Below are positions 17,149 through 25,324 of a stretch of DNA of 64,000 nucleotides, piece after piece; the stretch's first letter is position 1; every line of letters starts with the position of its first letter. The notes under the pieces were generated by a model. That model was not told where the DNA came from, made no database searches, and worked only from the letters and a program-made list of their open reading frames with translations. The position numbers and the translations under genes are program-made. This DNA comes from Vibrio tasmaniensis (GTDB lineage: Bacteria > Pseudomonadota > Gammaproteobacteria > Enterobacterales > Vibrionaceae), in the NCBI RefSeq assembly GCF_024347635.1, contig NZ_AP025510.1:2170001-2234000 (forward strand), in the 5' to 3' direction.

Positions 17149-18987
17149 CTAAATCGATTTGGAAATCAAATCAGCTTTAAGTAACCCTCCCTTTGTTAAT
17201 AGCTTAGGAGAGAAATTAGGGTTTCTACGTTGTTTAAATGCTGCCAATATTTTCTGCAACCCTTCGGCCTCTAACAAAGAAATATTGATCTCTGTATCCA
17301 TGTCAGCTGCATCGATAAAATCTTCGGAGAACTTTGGAGCAACAATCAATACTTGAGCGACTCTGTGCCCGTTGGCTTCACAACGCTTAACGTATGCCTT
17401 AACTTGACGAGAAGTCGAAGAATATTTCGAGAATTGCCCGTTCTTAAATGACTTTGCTTCACCAATAATAACATCATCATTTTCCAACGAGATAATGATG
17501 TCAGCTTTGTCTTTTGCTGTATTGATATCTTTTCTCAAATCTTCATCTACGTTCATTCCTAACTGCTCTAAAATTGAACGAGTTGCTTCTTCAAATTTAA
17601 CACCGATATCTGCTTCTTTAATATCAATCCCCGCAGATTGCAGTCCTTGAAGATCACGACAAGCTAGGAGATGATAATTTTCAATTAAGCGATCATTTGC
17701 GCTAGCGAAGCTCTCAATGATCTGACTTCTTGGATTACCACGCCTCGGCAGATTCATATCATTTCGAATAGTTTTAATTTCATCATTACTGTATAGGTAA
17801 AGAATATCTAGTGGCGTAATACTGAGGGCTTTTAAACGCTCAGGATCTAGAGTTTCCTTATTCTCAATCTCGAAATCAGCTCGGATTCGCTCTTCAACAC
17901 TAAGCTCTGTTCGGGACAACGCCTCTAATAATTCTTTATAGCCGCTAACACTGAGTAGATTAAACTCTTCGTCTTCTGATGCTCTCAGGTAATCAATCAT
18001 GACATCGATACGATCTTGCAATCTTGTACCAATTCTTGAAATATCCAGATCCATGTCTTCAATTAGTTGCTTTATGCGTTCTTTTCTTTGGTTCTGCGTA
18101 GCATCTTCACTATGTAAATCAGTCATCAAAATACTTCTGATGGATAAACCAGAATGTACAATTGTTGCTATTTTGTCTTGTCGCTCAACTCCACGAATTT
18201 TGTACCCATGGTTCTTAAGTATGTTGGAGAGATCAGCATCAGAGAGTGACCTTAAGATACGGAGTACGTACTTATCATGTAATTCCTTCCCTAATACATC
18301 GTGCAGAGATTCGATCACTTCATCAGCAACCATAACCTCGGCGCGGCGTCTGTTAATAAGGATGATTCCATTTTCACGGAGGTACTCAAGTGAATTTTCA
18401 ATCCCCAACTCTGGAATTGGGTCAATGGAATGCTCAATAGCATGAATTTCCTCTCGTGAAAGCGCCAACCTTTCTGCTAAAACGTTTAGAATGCTTCTTT
18501 CATCTTCAGATATTTTTGCAGTACGGTTAGATTTCAAATCATTATCAAAAGCCGTTTTCATACATTCACGATAAATATCTAAACGGTTCAAACGTTCAAA
18601 ATCAACAGAATCATTATCTTCAATTTCTTTGATAAGACTTAAGCTTAAGTCATTAATTTCTTTGTATTCTTTAGCGTAAAGGCTTTCGATCCAAGGGATA
18701 GTTGCAATGCAGTTTCCATCTCTTACGAGAATATTAATCAATAAAGAAACCTGAGGACCGCCGATCGCAATTTGTTCTTTAAGATGCTTTTTGAAAAGAG
18801 TAGGAATTAGGCTAAATAATTGCGTTATTTCGTTGCCTGACGCAGCCTTAAGCTGCCCATCGATTTTATCCAGTTGTTTGGCTAAATCAGGATCATCTTT
18901 AATGTCTTGACATAACTTGTCTATGCAGTTGACGAATTTAGAACGTTCAACTTGATTAGTGTGGTTTAGAACCTGATTTAATTTCAT
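17149..18987 (-). CDS. Orphan 612-residue protein with C-terminal PD-(D/E)XK nuclease-like motif
   Basis: Not a family I can name. I start at the ATG at 18987; an in-frame ATG at 19038 adds 17 hydrophobic residues. Residues 1-460 are helical and highly charged. The C-terminal ~140 residues have a restriction-endonuclease-like core: Asp496 (ADIIISLEN), a strand VIIGEAKS with Glu510-x-Lys512, then an amphipathic helix (STSRQVKAYVKRCEANG) and the strand VAQVLIVAP. D-X13-E-X-K is the classic PD-(D/E)XK layout. It is visibly more A+T-rich than its neighbours and stands alone with no methylase or helicase nearby, which hints at horizontal transfer and a possible DNA-targeting defence role. That function is inference. 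Confidence 0.7.
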   Translation of the reverse strand: MKLNQVLNHTNQVERSKFVNCIDKLCQDIKDDPDLAKQLDKIDGQLKAASGNEITQLFSLIPTLFKKHLKEQIAIGGPQVSLLINILVRDGNCIATIPWIESLYAKEYKEINDLSLSLIKEIEDNDSVDFERLNRLDIYRECMKTAFDNDLKSNRTAKISEDERSILNVLAERLALSREEIHAIEHSIDPIPELGIENSLEYLRENGIILINRRRAEVMVADEVIESLHDVLGKELHDKYVLRILRSLSDADLSNILKNHGYKIRGVERQDKIATIVHSGLSIRSILMTDLHSEDATQNQRKERIKQLIEDMDLDISRIGTRLQDRIDVMIDYLRASEDEEFNLLSVSGYKELLEALSRTELSVEERIRADFEIENKETLDPERLKALSITPLDILYLYSNDEIKTIRNDMNLPRRGNPRSQIIESFASANDRLIENYHLLACRDLQGLQSAGIDIKEADIGVKFEEATRSILEQLGMNVDEDLRKDINTAKDKADIIISLENDDVIIGEAKSFKNGQFSKYSSTSRQVKAYVKRCEANGHRVAQVLIVAPKFSEDFIDAADMDTEINISLLEAEGLQKILAAFKQRRNPNFSPKLLTKGGLLKADLISKSI

Positions 18988-19142
18988 GAAATAGCCTGCT
19001 GAAATACATAGAGTAATCGTCGGATAATAACTCCGCATTTATTGTAGGTATATCAGTCAATACTAATTTGTTAACTATGTCACCTGTTTACTATCAAATA
19101 ACCGCACATCTACCGATAACTAATTATATAGAAATCAAAAAA

Positions 19143-19166
19143 GGGATTGGTATATCTACCAATCCC
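19143..19166 (-). terminator. Hairpin after the pyrophosphatase gene (repeat hairpin 1 of 3)
   Basis: GGGATTGGTA pairs with TACCAATCCC around a four-base loop. On the minus strand the hairpin is followed by a T run (AAAA on the plus strand at 19137-19142). It closely resembles the hairpins at 20344-20371 and 21095-21118. Confidence 0.8.
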
Positions 19167-19186
19167 TCTCCCAAACTCTCTAATAC

Positions 19187-20200
19187 TTACAAGCTTTCAA
19201 TTGCCTTTTGAACCGCAGGGCCAATCTGACGCTTACGAGAAGTGACGCCTTCCAGAGTCAACATATCGCTTGTTGGTTCTGCGTTGAAAGCCGATTTAAT
19301 GACTTGATAGTCGCTTTCATCCACCCACAATAGGTTCGCTTCTTTGTTCTTAGTATCTGTGATTGAGAAGAACAGATGGTCTAGCCCGTTTTCTGCTTTA
19401 TAAGCCTTCATCGCAGCCAATAGCTCGTCTTTACGGTCAATCAATTGTTGAGCCGTTAGCGTTTCAGCGACACCGATACCCACCTGCTTGCCACCGTATT
19501 TAAAGTTTTTGTAATCCAGCGTCAAAATGGTTTCAGATGAAAGATGGCTAAGATCCGATTTAGCAATCAACATCTGTTGGCCGAAGTCTTCGATATCTGA
19601 AATGCCTGCAACTTTTGCTAACTTCTCTGCGTATTCACGATCGTGCTCAGTTGTGGTTGATGATTGGAACACCACGGTGTCAGAAAGAATCGCCCCCAAG
19701 CCAACACAAGCAAGGTGTTTAGGTAAGGTCACATCGAGCTTTTCAGCGTTATCAACCAGAATCGTTGCAGCCGACCCCCAACCTCGAATATCCATCTCGA
19801 CAATCTGTGGGGTGTTAATCGGTGAGCCACCAATTGCGTGATGGTCGACCACAGCCACAATGGATGATTGATCGATAGTTGGCGCGAGTTGAGTCACTTG
19901 GTTGAAGTCTACCAGCCCCACTCGGTATGAAGAGTAATCTGTCTCTACACGTGGTGATTCCGCATTACAGTAGTTCAAGATAAACGTCGATTCAGGGTTG
20001 ATAGGCTCAGGCACTGCCGCCGTACCACCATAGATATGAGCCGCGAGCATCGCAGACATTACCGTGTCGCTGTCTGGGCTAAGGTGCCCTGTCCATACGA
20101 GATCTTCACTGTTTTCATTGGTAGATTGTTGCAAGCTAAAAGCAAAACTTGCTGAACTGAAAGACATAATTACGGCGGCAACGACAGGTGTTAGCTTCAC
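19187..20200 (-). CDS. Exported DHH-family manganese pyrophosphatase homologue
   Basis: A family II (PpaC-type) inorganic pyrophosphatase homologue with an added signal peptide. I choose a GTG at 20200, giving 337 residues that start VKLTPVVAAVIMSFSSASFA, a clear Sec signal. Metal-site motifs are present: GHLSPDSDT (His, Asp, Asp), LVDFNQ, VVDHHA (DHH) and LSDTVVF. The DHHA2 domain is marked by a C-terminal SRKRQIGP, the pyrophosphate-binding segment. Cytoplasmic PpaC has no leader, so this form would act in the periplasm, perhaps on pyrophosphate or polyphosphate for phosphate scavenging. The periplasmic role is inference. It is followed by its own terminator. Confidence 0.85.
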   Translation of the reverse strand: MKLTPVVAAVIMSFSSASFAFSLQQSTNENSEDLVWTGHLSPDSDTVMSAMLAAHIYGGTAAVPEPINPESTFILNYCNAESPRVETDYSSYRVGLVDFNQVTQLAPTIDQSSIVAVVDHHAIGGSPINTPQIVEMDIRGWGSAATILVDNAEKLDVTLPKHLACVGLGAILSDTVVFQSSTTTEHDREYAEKLAKVAGISDIEDFGQQMLIAKSDLSHLSSETILTLDYKNFKYGGKQVGIGVAETLTAQQLIDRKDELLAAMKAYKAENGLDHLFFSITDTKNKEANLLWVDESDYQVIKSAFNAEPTSDMLTLEGVTSRKRQIGPAVQKAIESL

Positions 20201-20343
20201 GGGTATTTCCTTATTTGGATTCGTTTTAGAACCCCATAAGCTAACCATCAAAAATTTCAGAACCGTGTCAGCGATGTTTCAGATTTACTTCAGTAAGTAA
20301 CGAAATGTAATTTCATTTTCGTTAGGTTTTCCTAAAAAACAAA

Positions 20344-20371
20344 AAAGGATCGGTATCTCTACCAATCCTTT
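20344..20371 (-). terminator. Hairpin after the RlpA-like gene (repeat hairpin 2 of 3)
   Basis: AAAGGATCGGTA pairs with TACCAATCCTTT, loop TCTC (one mismatch opposite C/A). The plus-strand A run at 20335-20346 becomes the T run for minus-strand transcription. Confidence 0.8.
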
Positions 20372-20404
20372 GAGTTTCACAAACAAATACAGGCTTTAAG
20401 GCAA

Positions 20405-20830
20405 TTAGTGCTTATACCTAAAGGTATTGCTGTCATCAACAATCTCGATTTTGACAGGTACAGTGCCTTTCTTAACGTTACCTATTTGTGCAAATGCCTT
20501 GTGCGAAAGGTCGATCACTCGGCCTTTTACGTAAGGCCCTCGATCGTTAATTTTCACATCAACAGACTTGTTATTGTCTGTATTGGTCACTCTCACGATA
20601 GTCCCGAATGGCAAAGTTTTATGAGCCGCAGTATTCGCATTCATATTATACGTCTCACCACTTGCTGTGAGCTTTCCATGAAACTTATCTCCATACCAAG
20701 AAGCTTTACCAGCAAGAGCGTGTGACTTGGCATATTCCTTTGTTTTAGAACTGCCGACAGCCGATGTTGAGGTGCATCCGGCTAATATCATAAGAATAAG
20801 AGCGGTAAAGATGATATGTAATTTTTTCAT
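20405..20830 (-). CDS. RlpA-like lipoprotein (double-psi beta-barrel)
   Basis: A 141-residue predicted outer-membrane lipoprotein; the ATG at 20830 gives MKKLHIIF and a lipobox LAGC at residue ~20. The double-psi beta-barrel of RlpA fills residues ~40-130 ([48 protein letters not shown]). Full-length RlpA also has a SPOR domain that targets it to septal glycan; this one ends after the barrel. RlpA proteins in some bacteria are lytic transglycosylases for stripped glycan strands; activity here is not assured. A longer start at 20857 has no leader logic. Confidence 0.85.
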   Translation of the reverse strand: MKKLHIIFTALILMILAGCTSTSAVGSSKTKEYAKSHALAGKASWYGDKFHGKLTASGETYNMNANTAAHKTLPFGTIVRVTNTDNNKSVDVKINDRGPYVKGRVIDLSHKAFAQIGNVKKGTVPVKIEIVDDSNTFRYKH

Positions 20831-21166
20831 GTAATTTGGGAACGCTAATCTCTGCATGTTTCTCTATTTTCGTTGTTGTTGGTTAGCAATATTGAGCTGA
20901 GTATAGTCACTGCTCAGTCAAGGCTACCATTCGGTATGAACTGCCAATGTTTTCATGAACGACACTTTCTTCCGTCATATTCATGAAAGGTTTTATCGTC
21001 AAAACGTCAACTTTAACAACGTCTTAAATTGTATATTTCTCAATCACCCGCATATAGATAAGCTACTCAGCCAAAAACATCCAAGCACAAAAAAAGGACT
21101 GGTATCTCTACCAATCCTCTTTAGGGGGTGTTTCGGTTTTTCTACCTATGGAAGGCAGTAACGCTA
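20831..21166. other. Intergenic region upstream of the RlpA-like gene
   Basis: About 335 bases. It contains the RlpA-like promoter region and the third repeat hairpin (21095-21118). A forward open frame at 20955-21161 runs through the hairpin and has no ribosome site; I see no gene. Confidence 0.5.
21095..21118 (-). terminator. Hairpin after the VOC gene (repeat hairpin 3 of 3)
   Basis: AGGACTGGTA pairs with TACCAATCCT around a TCTC loop, with one mismatch. The plus-strand A run at 21088-21095 gives the T run for the minus-strand gene ending at 21167. Confidence 0.8.
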
Positions 21167-21658
21167 TTACTCGTAATCAGTCGCGTACGTGTCTTCGTAT
21201 GTGTGCGAGTAGAATTCGAATAGGTTGCCAAACGGGTCTTCTAGGTAAACCATTTGCGCTTGTTTTAGTTCGTCTTCTGGGTGGTAACGCATGATGTCCA
21301 TACGAACCTTACCGCCATACTCTTCAACGCGCTTGATAGCTGAATGAAACTGCTCTTTTGGAAGCTGTAGACAGAAGTGGAAGATACCTAGGCGAGAGAA
21401 ATCAACTTCGTGACGCTCTTGGCGATCTTTCATTTCGAACAGCTCAACACCGATGCCATCTGATGTTACTAGGTGTGCAATGTTGAAGCCTTTGAAGCCT
21501 TCACCAAATACTGCGATACACATACGGCCGATTGCTGATTCGCGCTCTTCCATAACCTTAGTGTTGTTCATTACGATTCTTAGACCCAGAGCCTTAGTGT
21601 AAAACTCGACTGCTTTGTCCATGTCGCCAACCATGATGCCTACGTGATTCATTTTCAT
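21167..21658 (-). CDS. VOC-superfamily (glyoxalase/dioxygenase-fold) protein
   Basis: A 163-residue protein with two beta-alpha-beta-beta-beta modules. Metal-ligand candidates are His4 of the MNHVGIMVGDMDKAVEFY opening, Glu in VELFEM, His in IFHFCLQ and Glu in NLFEFYSH, the same positions that bind metal in glyoxalase I and related lyases. The ATG at 21658 follows GGAG at eight bases; an upstream TTG is weaker. It may be a lactoylglutathione lyase relative or another small-molecule enzyme. An inverted repeat at 21760-21786 may regulate it. Confidence 0.82.
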   Translation of the reverse strand: MKMNHVGIMVGDMDKAVEFYTKALGLRIVMNNTKVMEERESAIGRMCIAVFGEGFKGFNIAHLVTSDGIGVELFEMKDRQERHEVDFSRLGIFHFCLQLPKEQFHSAIKRVEEYGGKVRMDIMRYHPEDELKQAQMVYLEDPFGNLFEFYSHTYEDTYATDYE

Positions 21659-21969
21659 AACTTGCTCCAAATTCGTTTTTAATTCTGTGCTTTCCGAAGA
21701 GTAGCTTCGGTGTTTCGTTTCGATGGAGAGAGTATATGGAGATGCGAAGATTAACTGAAATTATCATAAATTATATTAATGATAATTTTTTGTTATCTAT
21801 TAATTTGAAGATGAAAGATACCGAAGAAGTGTGTTGTTGATTAGGTTATTAGTTGAATCGATTTATAAGAAGTACGAAATGAGACTGAGAGAGTCGTCAC
21901 TCATCAAGAATACTCGAGCCACCAGCCGGTGACTCGAACTCTAGTGCAGCAATCTTGTAAAACTGTGGT
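21659..21969. other. Intergenic region between the LysE gene and the VOC gene
   Basis: Contains the VOC promoter region with an 8-bp inverted repeat ATTATCAT / ATGATAAT (21760-21767 and 21779-21786), and a hairpin at 21912-21934 (CGAG.CACC paired with GGTG.CTCG) that may end the minus-strand lysE gene. No gene seen. Confidence 0.45.
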
Positions 21970-22569
21970 CTATGCCGGTTGATAAAGCATAAAGGCAACC
22001 ACAAGCGCTAGGCTACCGCCCAAACAACGGTTCACAAACATCATCTGCTTTGGAGATTGCAGTAGCTTGGTAAGCATGGTTCCACAGTAAGCCCAAACCA
22101 ACATACACAACACACCCGTCACGACCATAATGGTGGTAATAGTGACGACTTGAACCAAATAGTCTGCCTGCGTGGTAATAAACTGAGAAAAAACGGTCAA
22201 AGAAGCAATCCACCCTTTCGGGTTTAACACTTGAATTAATACACCCGAAACAAACCCCGAACGGTTTGCTGAATGATCCTGCTCTATTTCCATATTGGCA
22301 ATAGACCAAGCCATGAACAGTAAATAAGCCGCACCAAGGTACTTCATTATCGTGTAGATTTCTGGATAAAGAGTAAACAGGCTTACTAATCCAGCACTAG
22401 ACCCTGCCAATATGATAATAATGCCAAAAGCATTTCCTAAGACAAAAGGCAACGTCGCCGCAAATCCATATCGGCTCGATATCCCAAGCAATGCAATATT
22501 TCCAGCTCCTGGTGTAATTCCAATTGATATTGAAAACAGCAAGAACGCCAGCATCAATTGAGCGCTCAT
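21970..22569 (-). CDS. LysE/RhtB-family amino-acid exporter
   Basis: A 199-residue inner-membrane protein with six predicted helices. The LysE/RhtB N-terminal motif is seen as FSISIGITPGAGNIALLGISSRYG, with NPKGWIASLTVFSQF in the middle. Such proteins export lysine, threonine, homoserine or related amino acids. The divergent Lrp-type gene 120 bases away is the likely regulator, an arrangement typical of this family. Specific substrate unknown. Confidence 0.87.
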   Translation of the reverse strand: MSAQLMLAFLLFSISIGITPGAGNIALLGISSRYGFAATLPFVLGNAFGIIIILAGSSAGLVSLFTLYPEIYTIMKYLGAAYLLFMAWSIANMEIEQDHSANRSGFVSGVLIQVLNPKGWIASLTVFSQFITTQADYLVQVVTITTIMVVTGVLCMLVWAYCGTMLTKLLQSPKQMMFVNRCLGGSLALVVAFMLYQPA

Positions 22570-22689
22570 TCTTTCTCTCCTAGTTAGTAGTATGTTGTTT
22601 GGGGCAAAGTTTACAGGTTCGACTAGGAATTAAATTGCTATATGCGCTATTATTAACTCAAATTTGAGCAAAAGTTTTCAAAATAAAGC

Positions 22690-23169
22690 ATGAAACTGAA
22701 AGAATCCACCAACGAAGTGTTAGATGATACAGATATTGCTATTCTTGGCCACATTCAAAAAGATGGCCGTATGAGCAACAGCAAGCTAGCAGAAAAAGTA
22801 AACCTCAGTGAAACACCTTGCTGGCGCCGTTGGAAGCGTATGGAAGAGACCGGTTATATTGATGGGTATACAGCCCAGCTCAACCGTAAGAAGCTCGGGC
22901 TTCTCGTTTCAGGCTTCACTCTAGTGACACTAGGTAACCACGAAGTTGAAAACACCGAACCGTTCGAAGAATTTGTCGCGGTGACAGATTGGATTCCAAT
23001 GGGCCACTGTATTGCAGGTGGTGCCGACTATATGATTCAAGTGCTAGCGAAAGATTTGGAAGAGTACTTTGAGCGAATTAGCTCGATCAGACGAGTGAAA
23101 GGTGTCAGTGCGATTCAGTCTAATATCTCGGTTAAAGAGTTGAAAAACAGCTATCAACTACCTCTATAA
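22690..23169 (+). CDS. Lrp/AsnC-family transcriptional regulator
   Basis: A 159-residue regulator. The helix-turn-helix lies at ~15-60 (DIAILGHIQKDGRMSNSKLAEKVNLSETPCWRRWKRMEE) and the RAM ligand-binding domain at ~75-155. The ETPCWRR element is typical of the branch that includes the second Lrp gene here (51615-52088). It is divergent from the LysE exporter and probably controls it in response to an amino acid. Confidence 0.88.
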   Translation: MKLKESTNEVLDDTDIAILGHIQKDGRMSNSKLAEKVNLSETPCWRRWKRMEETGYIDGYTAQLNRKKLGLLVSGFTLVTLGNHEVENTEPFEEFVAVTDWIPMGHCIAGGADYMIQVLAKDLEEYFERISSIRRVKGVSAIQSNISVKELKNSYQLPL

Positions 23170-23210
23170 AAATCGATTATTATCCTGACAGCCGTTTTTA
23201 TTAAACAAAA

Positions 23211-23254
23211 AAGCCCAATATTCATAGATTTCTAAAATTTATGAATACTGAGCT
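23211..23254. terminator. Bidirectional terminator between lrp and the sulfatase gene
   Basis: AAGCCCAATATTCATA pairs with TATGAATACTGAGCTT at 14 of 16 positions (the rest G-U capable) around a 12-base loop, flanked by A-rich and T-rich sequence. Both genes converge here. Confidence 0.75.
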
Positions 23255-23283
23255 TGTTTAATCCCTAGGATAGGAGCCGTATG

Positions 23284-24786
23284 CTAATTGCCTACACCAC
23301 CTGTTTTCTCAACCGGAGATTCTGGTGTTACTCGCGGCCACGCTTCGAAGGTCGCTAAATGCTGCTGAATAGCGGCTTGAGCTGGACCAAATGCCCACAT
23401 TTTCTGCCCCATCCACTTCAAATACATACCGGATTCTTCAGCGGCTCGCTCGTAAGGATCACGGCGCAAATTAAACAATAGCGGCGCGTTAAGTTCTTCT
23501 TTCGGACCACTCCAACCATGATTCTGTACCACAAAGTGCGCTTTCCAATCACCCACTCGAACCGCTTGTAGCTTATCTCGTTCGTAGTAGTAAATCTCTT
23601 TACGGTTTGACTCACCTTTCTCAGTCAGCATATCCACTTGGTTGTAACCATCAAGGTGCGCTTTAAAGCCATCGTGACCTTTTAGCATTTTCTCTTTTAG
23701 ATCCATCGGGCCGCCAGCCGCAGCAACCAGAGTTGGTAACCAATCCATACCATCAAAGATGCCATTACCTACAGTACCTGCAGGGATTTTACCCGGCCAG
23801 CTCACAAGTGCCGGAGCACGAACGCCACCTTCCCAAGTTGTGCCTTTTTCGCCATGGAATGGTGTCATACCGCCATCTGGCCATGTCATGATCTCAGGGC
23901 CATTATCCGCAGTAAAAATGATGATGGTGTTATCGGCAATACCAAGTTCCTCCATTTTCGCCATCATCTCACCGACATGATCATCAAGATCTTTCATGAC
24001 CACTTCTTGAAGCCCCCAACCGTTTTGTCCGAGCATCGCTTCATATTCAGGTGAAAGATGCGTCCAAACGTGACCACGTGATGGGCAATACCAAGTAAAG
24101 AACGGCTTATCCGCTTTAACCGCTCGTTCGATGAAATTAATCGCGTGTTTGTTTACTTCATCATCCAGTGTGCGCATACGCTCAATCGACAAGGCACCAT
24201 CATCCTCAATGGTTTGTCCGCCTTTACCATCGGCTCTTGAATAAATTACATTACGAGGCGCAAAGGCATCTAATGACCCATCTTTTGGCCAATCGGGATC
24301 TTCCGTATATTCCATGGCATTCAAGTGATACAACCAGCCCCAATACTCATCAAAACCGTGCATTGTCGGTAGGAATTCATCTCGGTCACCAAGGTGGTTC
24401 TTACCGAATTGACCCGTCACATAACCCATGGTTTTAAGGATTTCAGGCAGCGTTGGTGTGTCAGCACTTAAACCAACTGGGCCACCCGGTAATCCAACAG
24501 AGTGCATGCCTGTTCGCACAGGAAGTTGACCCGTTAAAAATGCAGAACGACCCGCAGTACAAGAAGGTTGAGCGTAGTAATCGGTCAGTAGCATGCCCTT
24601 TTCAGCAATACTATCAATGTTCGGTGTTTCACTACTCATTACACCATTGTGATAAGCACTCAGGTTTGATATCCCAATATCATCCGTGAAGATAACAAAA
24701 ATATTCGGTTGCTCTTGAGCTGACCATGCCGATAGCGAAAAGCTACTTAACACACTCAGAGTAAGAAGGTGAAGAATCCCTTTCAT
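23284..24786 (-). CDS. Secreted type I sulfatase
   Basis: A 500-residue arylsulfatase-like enzyme with a signal peptide (cleavage after WSA, residue ~23). Metal ligands FTDD at 33-36 and TADNGPE later, and the maturation motif C-T-A-G-R with Cys76, which is converted to formylglycine. Further family motifs: GKNHLGD, RGHVWTHLSPEYEAM and EKGTTWEGGVRAPALVSWPG. It would remove sulfate from sulfated compounds in the periplasm or outside; marine sulfated polysaccharides are likely substrates. The maturing enzyme is not in the window. It follows the DUF4345 gene by nine bases, so the two are probably co-transcribed. Confidence 0.9.
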   Translation of the reverse strand: MKGILHLLTLSVLSSFSLSAWSAQEQPNIFVIFTDDIGISNLSAYHNGVMSSETPNIDSIAEKGMLLTDYYAQPSCTAGRSAFLTGQLPVRTGMHSVGLPGGPVGLSADTPTLPEILKTMGYVTGQFGKNHLGDRDEFLPTMHGFDEYWGWLYHLNAMEYTEDPDWPKDGSLDAFAPRNVIYSRADGKGGQTIEDDGALSIERMRTLDDEVNKHAINFIERAVKADKPFFTWYCPSRGHVWTHLSPEYEAMLGQNGWGLQEVVMKDLDDHVGEMMAKMEELGIADNTIIIFTADNGPEIMTWPDGGMTPFHGEKGTTWEGGVRAPALVSWPGKIPAGTVGNGIFDGMDWLPTLVAAAGGPMDLKEKMLKGHDGFKAHLDGYNQVDMLTEKGESNRKEIYYYERDKLQAVRVGDWKAHFVVQNHGWSGPKEELNAPLLFNLRRDPYERAAEESGMYLKWMGQKMWAFGPAQAAIQQHLATFEAWPRVTPESPVEKTGGVGN

Positions 24787-24795
24787 AAAATGTCC

Positions 24796-25185
24796 TTATA
24801 CTGTTTCAGATTGCTCGTTATGAATCATTTTTAAACCGACTAAACCAAAGCCAAGCTCCAATAGTAGATAAACGACAAGTAGCCAGTGAGGCATGCCATC
24901 TATCACCAAGCTAATGACTCGGCCGGCAGCCAAACCCAACATGAAGACCACCAAACTGTAGAGAGCTGGCAGTCGGTATTTCTTTAGTAACGCTCCTGCT
25001 ATCCAAAACAGAGCCAACGCCAAATACAACCCCATCACCGCACGAAAGATATGAGTGACGTTAATAGGGCTAGCATCAATTCCGAAAAGATAATCAAGGG
25101 AGACAACAGGGGCATAACCGTACGACAACGCAATAGGTGTTAAACCCAAAACAGCGACGAACAAAAAAACGCTTTGTGGCTTCAT
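24796..25185 (-). CDS. DUF4345-type membrane protein
   Basis: A 129-residue protein with four helices and the DUF4345 pattern (DYLFGIDASPINVTHIFRAVMGLYLALALFWIAG, with a conserved H-x-x-R-x-x-x-G). Function of the family is unknown. It is the first gene of a likely operon with the sulfatase and is divergent from the outer-membrane barrel gene at 25325. Confidence 0.8.
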   Translation of the reverse strand: MKPQSVFLFVAVLGLTPIALSYGYAPVVSLDYLFGIDASPINVTHIFRAVMGLYLALALFWIAGALLKKYRLPALYSLVVFMLGLAAGRVISLVIDGMPHWLLVVYLLLELGFGLVGLKMIHNEQSETV

Positions 25186-25324
25186 ATCCTTACTCTTTTA
25201 ATTTGGCTTTTTTCAAAAAACATAGTCTACAATCAGGGATATACAAGTTGCATATGTGAAAAATGGATAGTTAGAACAGACATTCATAATCGTGCTATTT
25301 CAAATCGAATATAGGGATATCAAT

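Noticed and set aside
20955..21161. Forward 68-codon frame between the RlpA-like and VOC genes
   Set aside because: It reads through a terminator hairpin and has no ribosome site.
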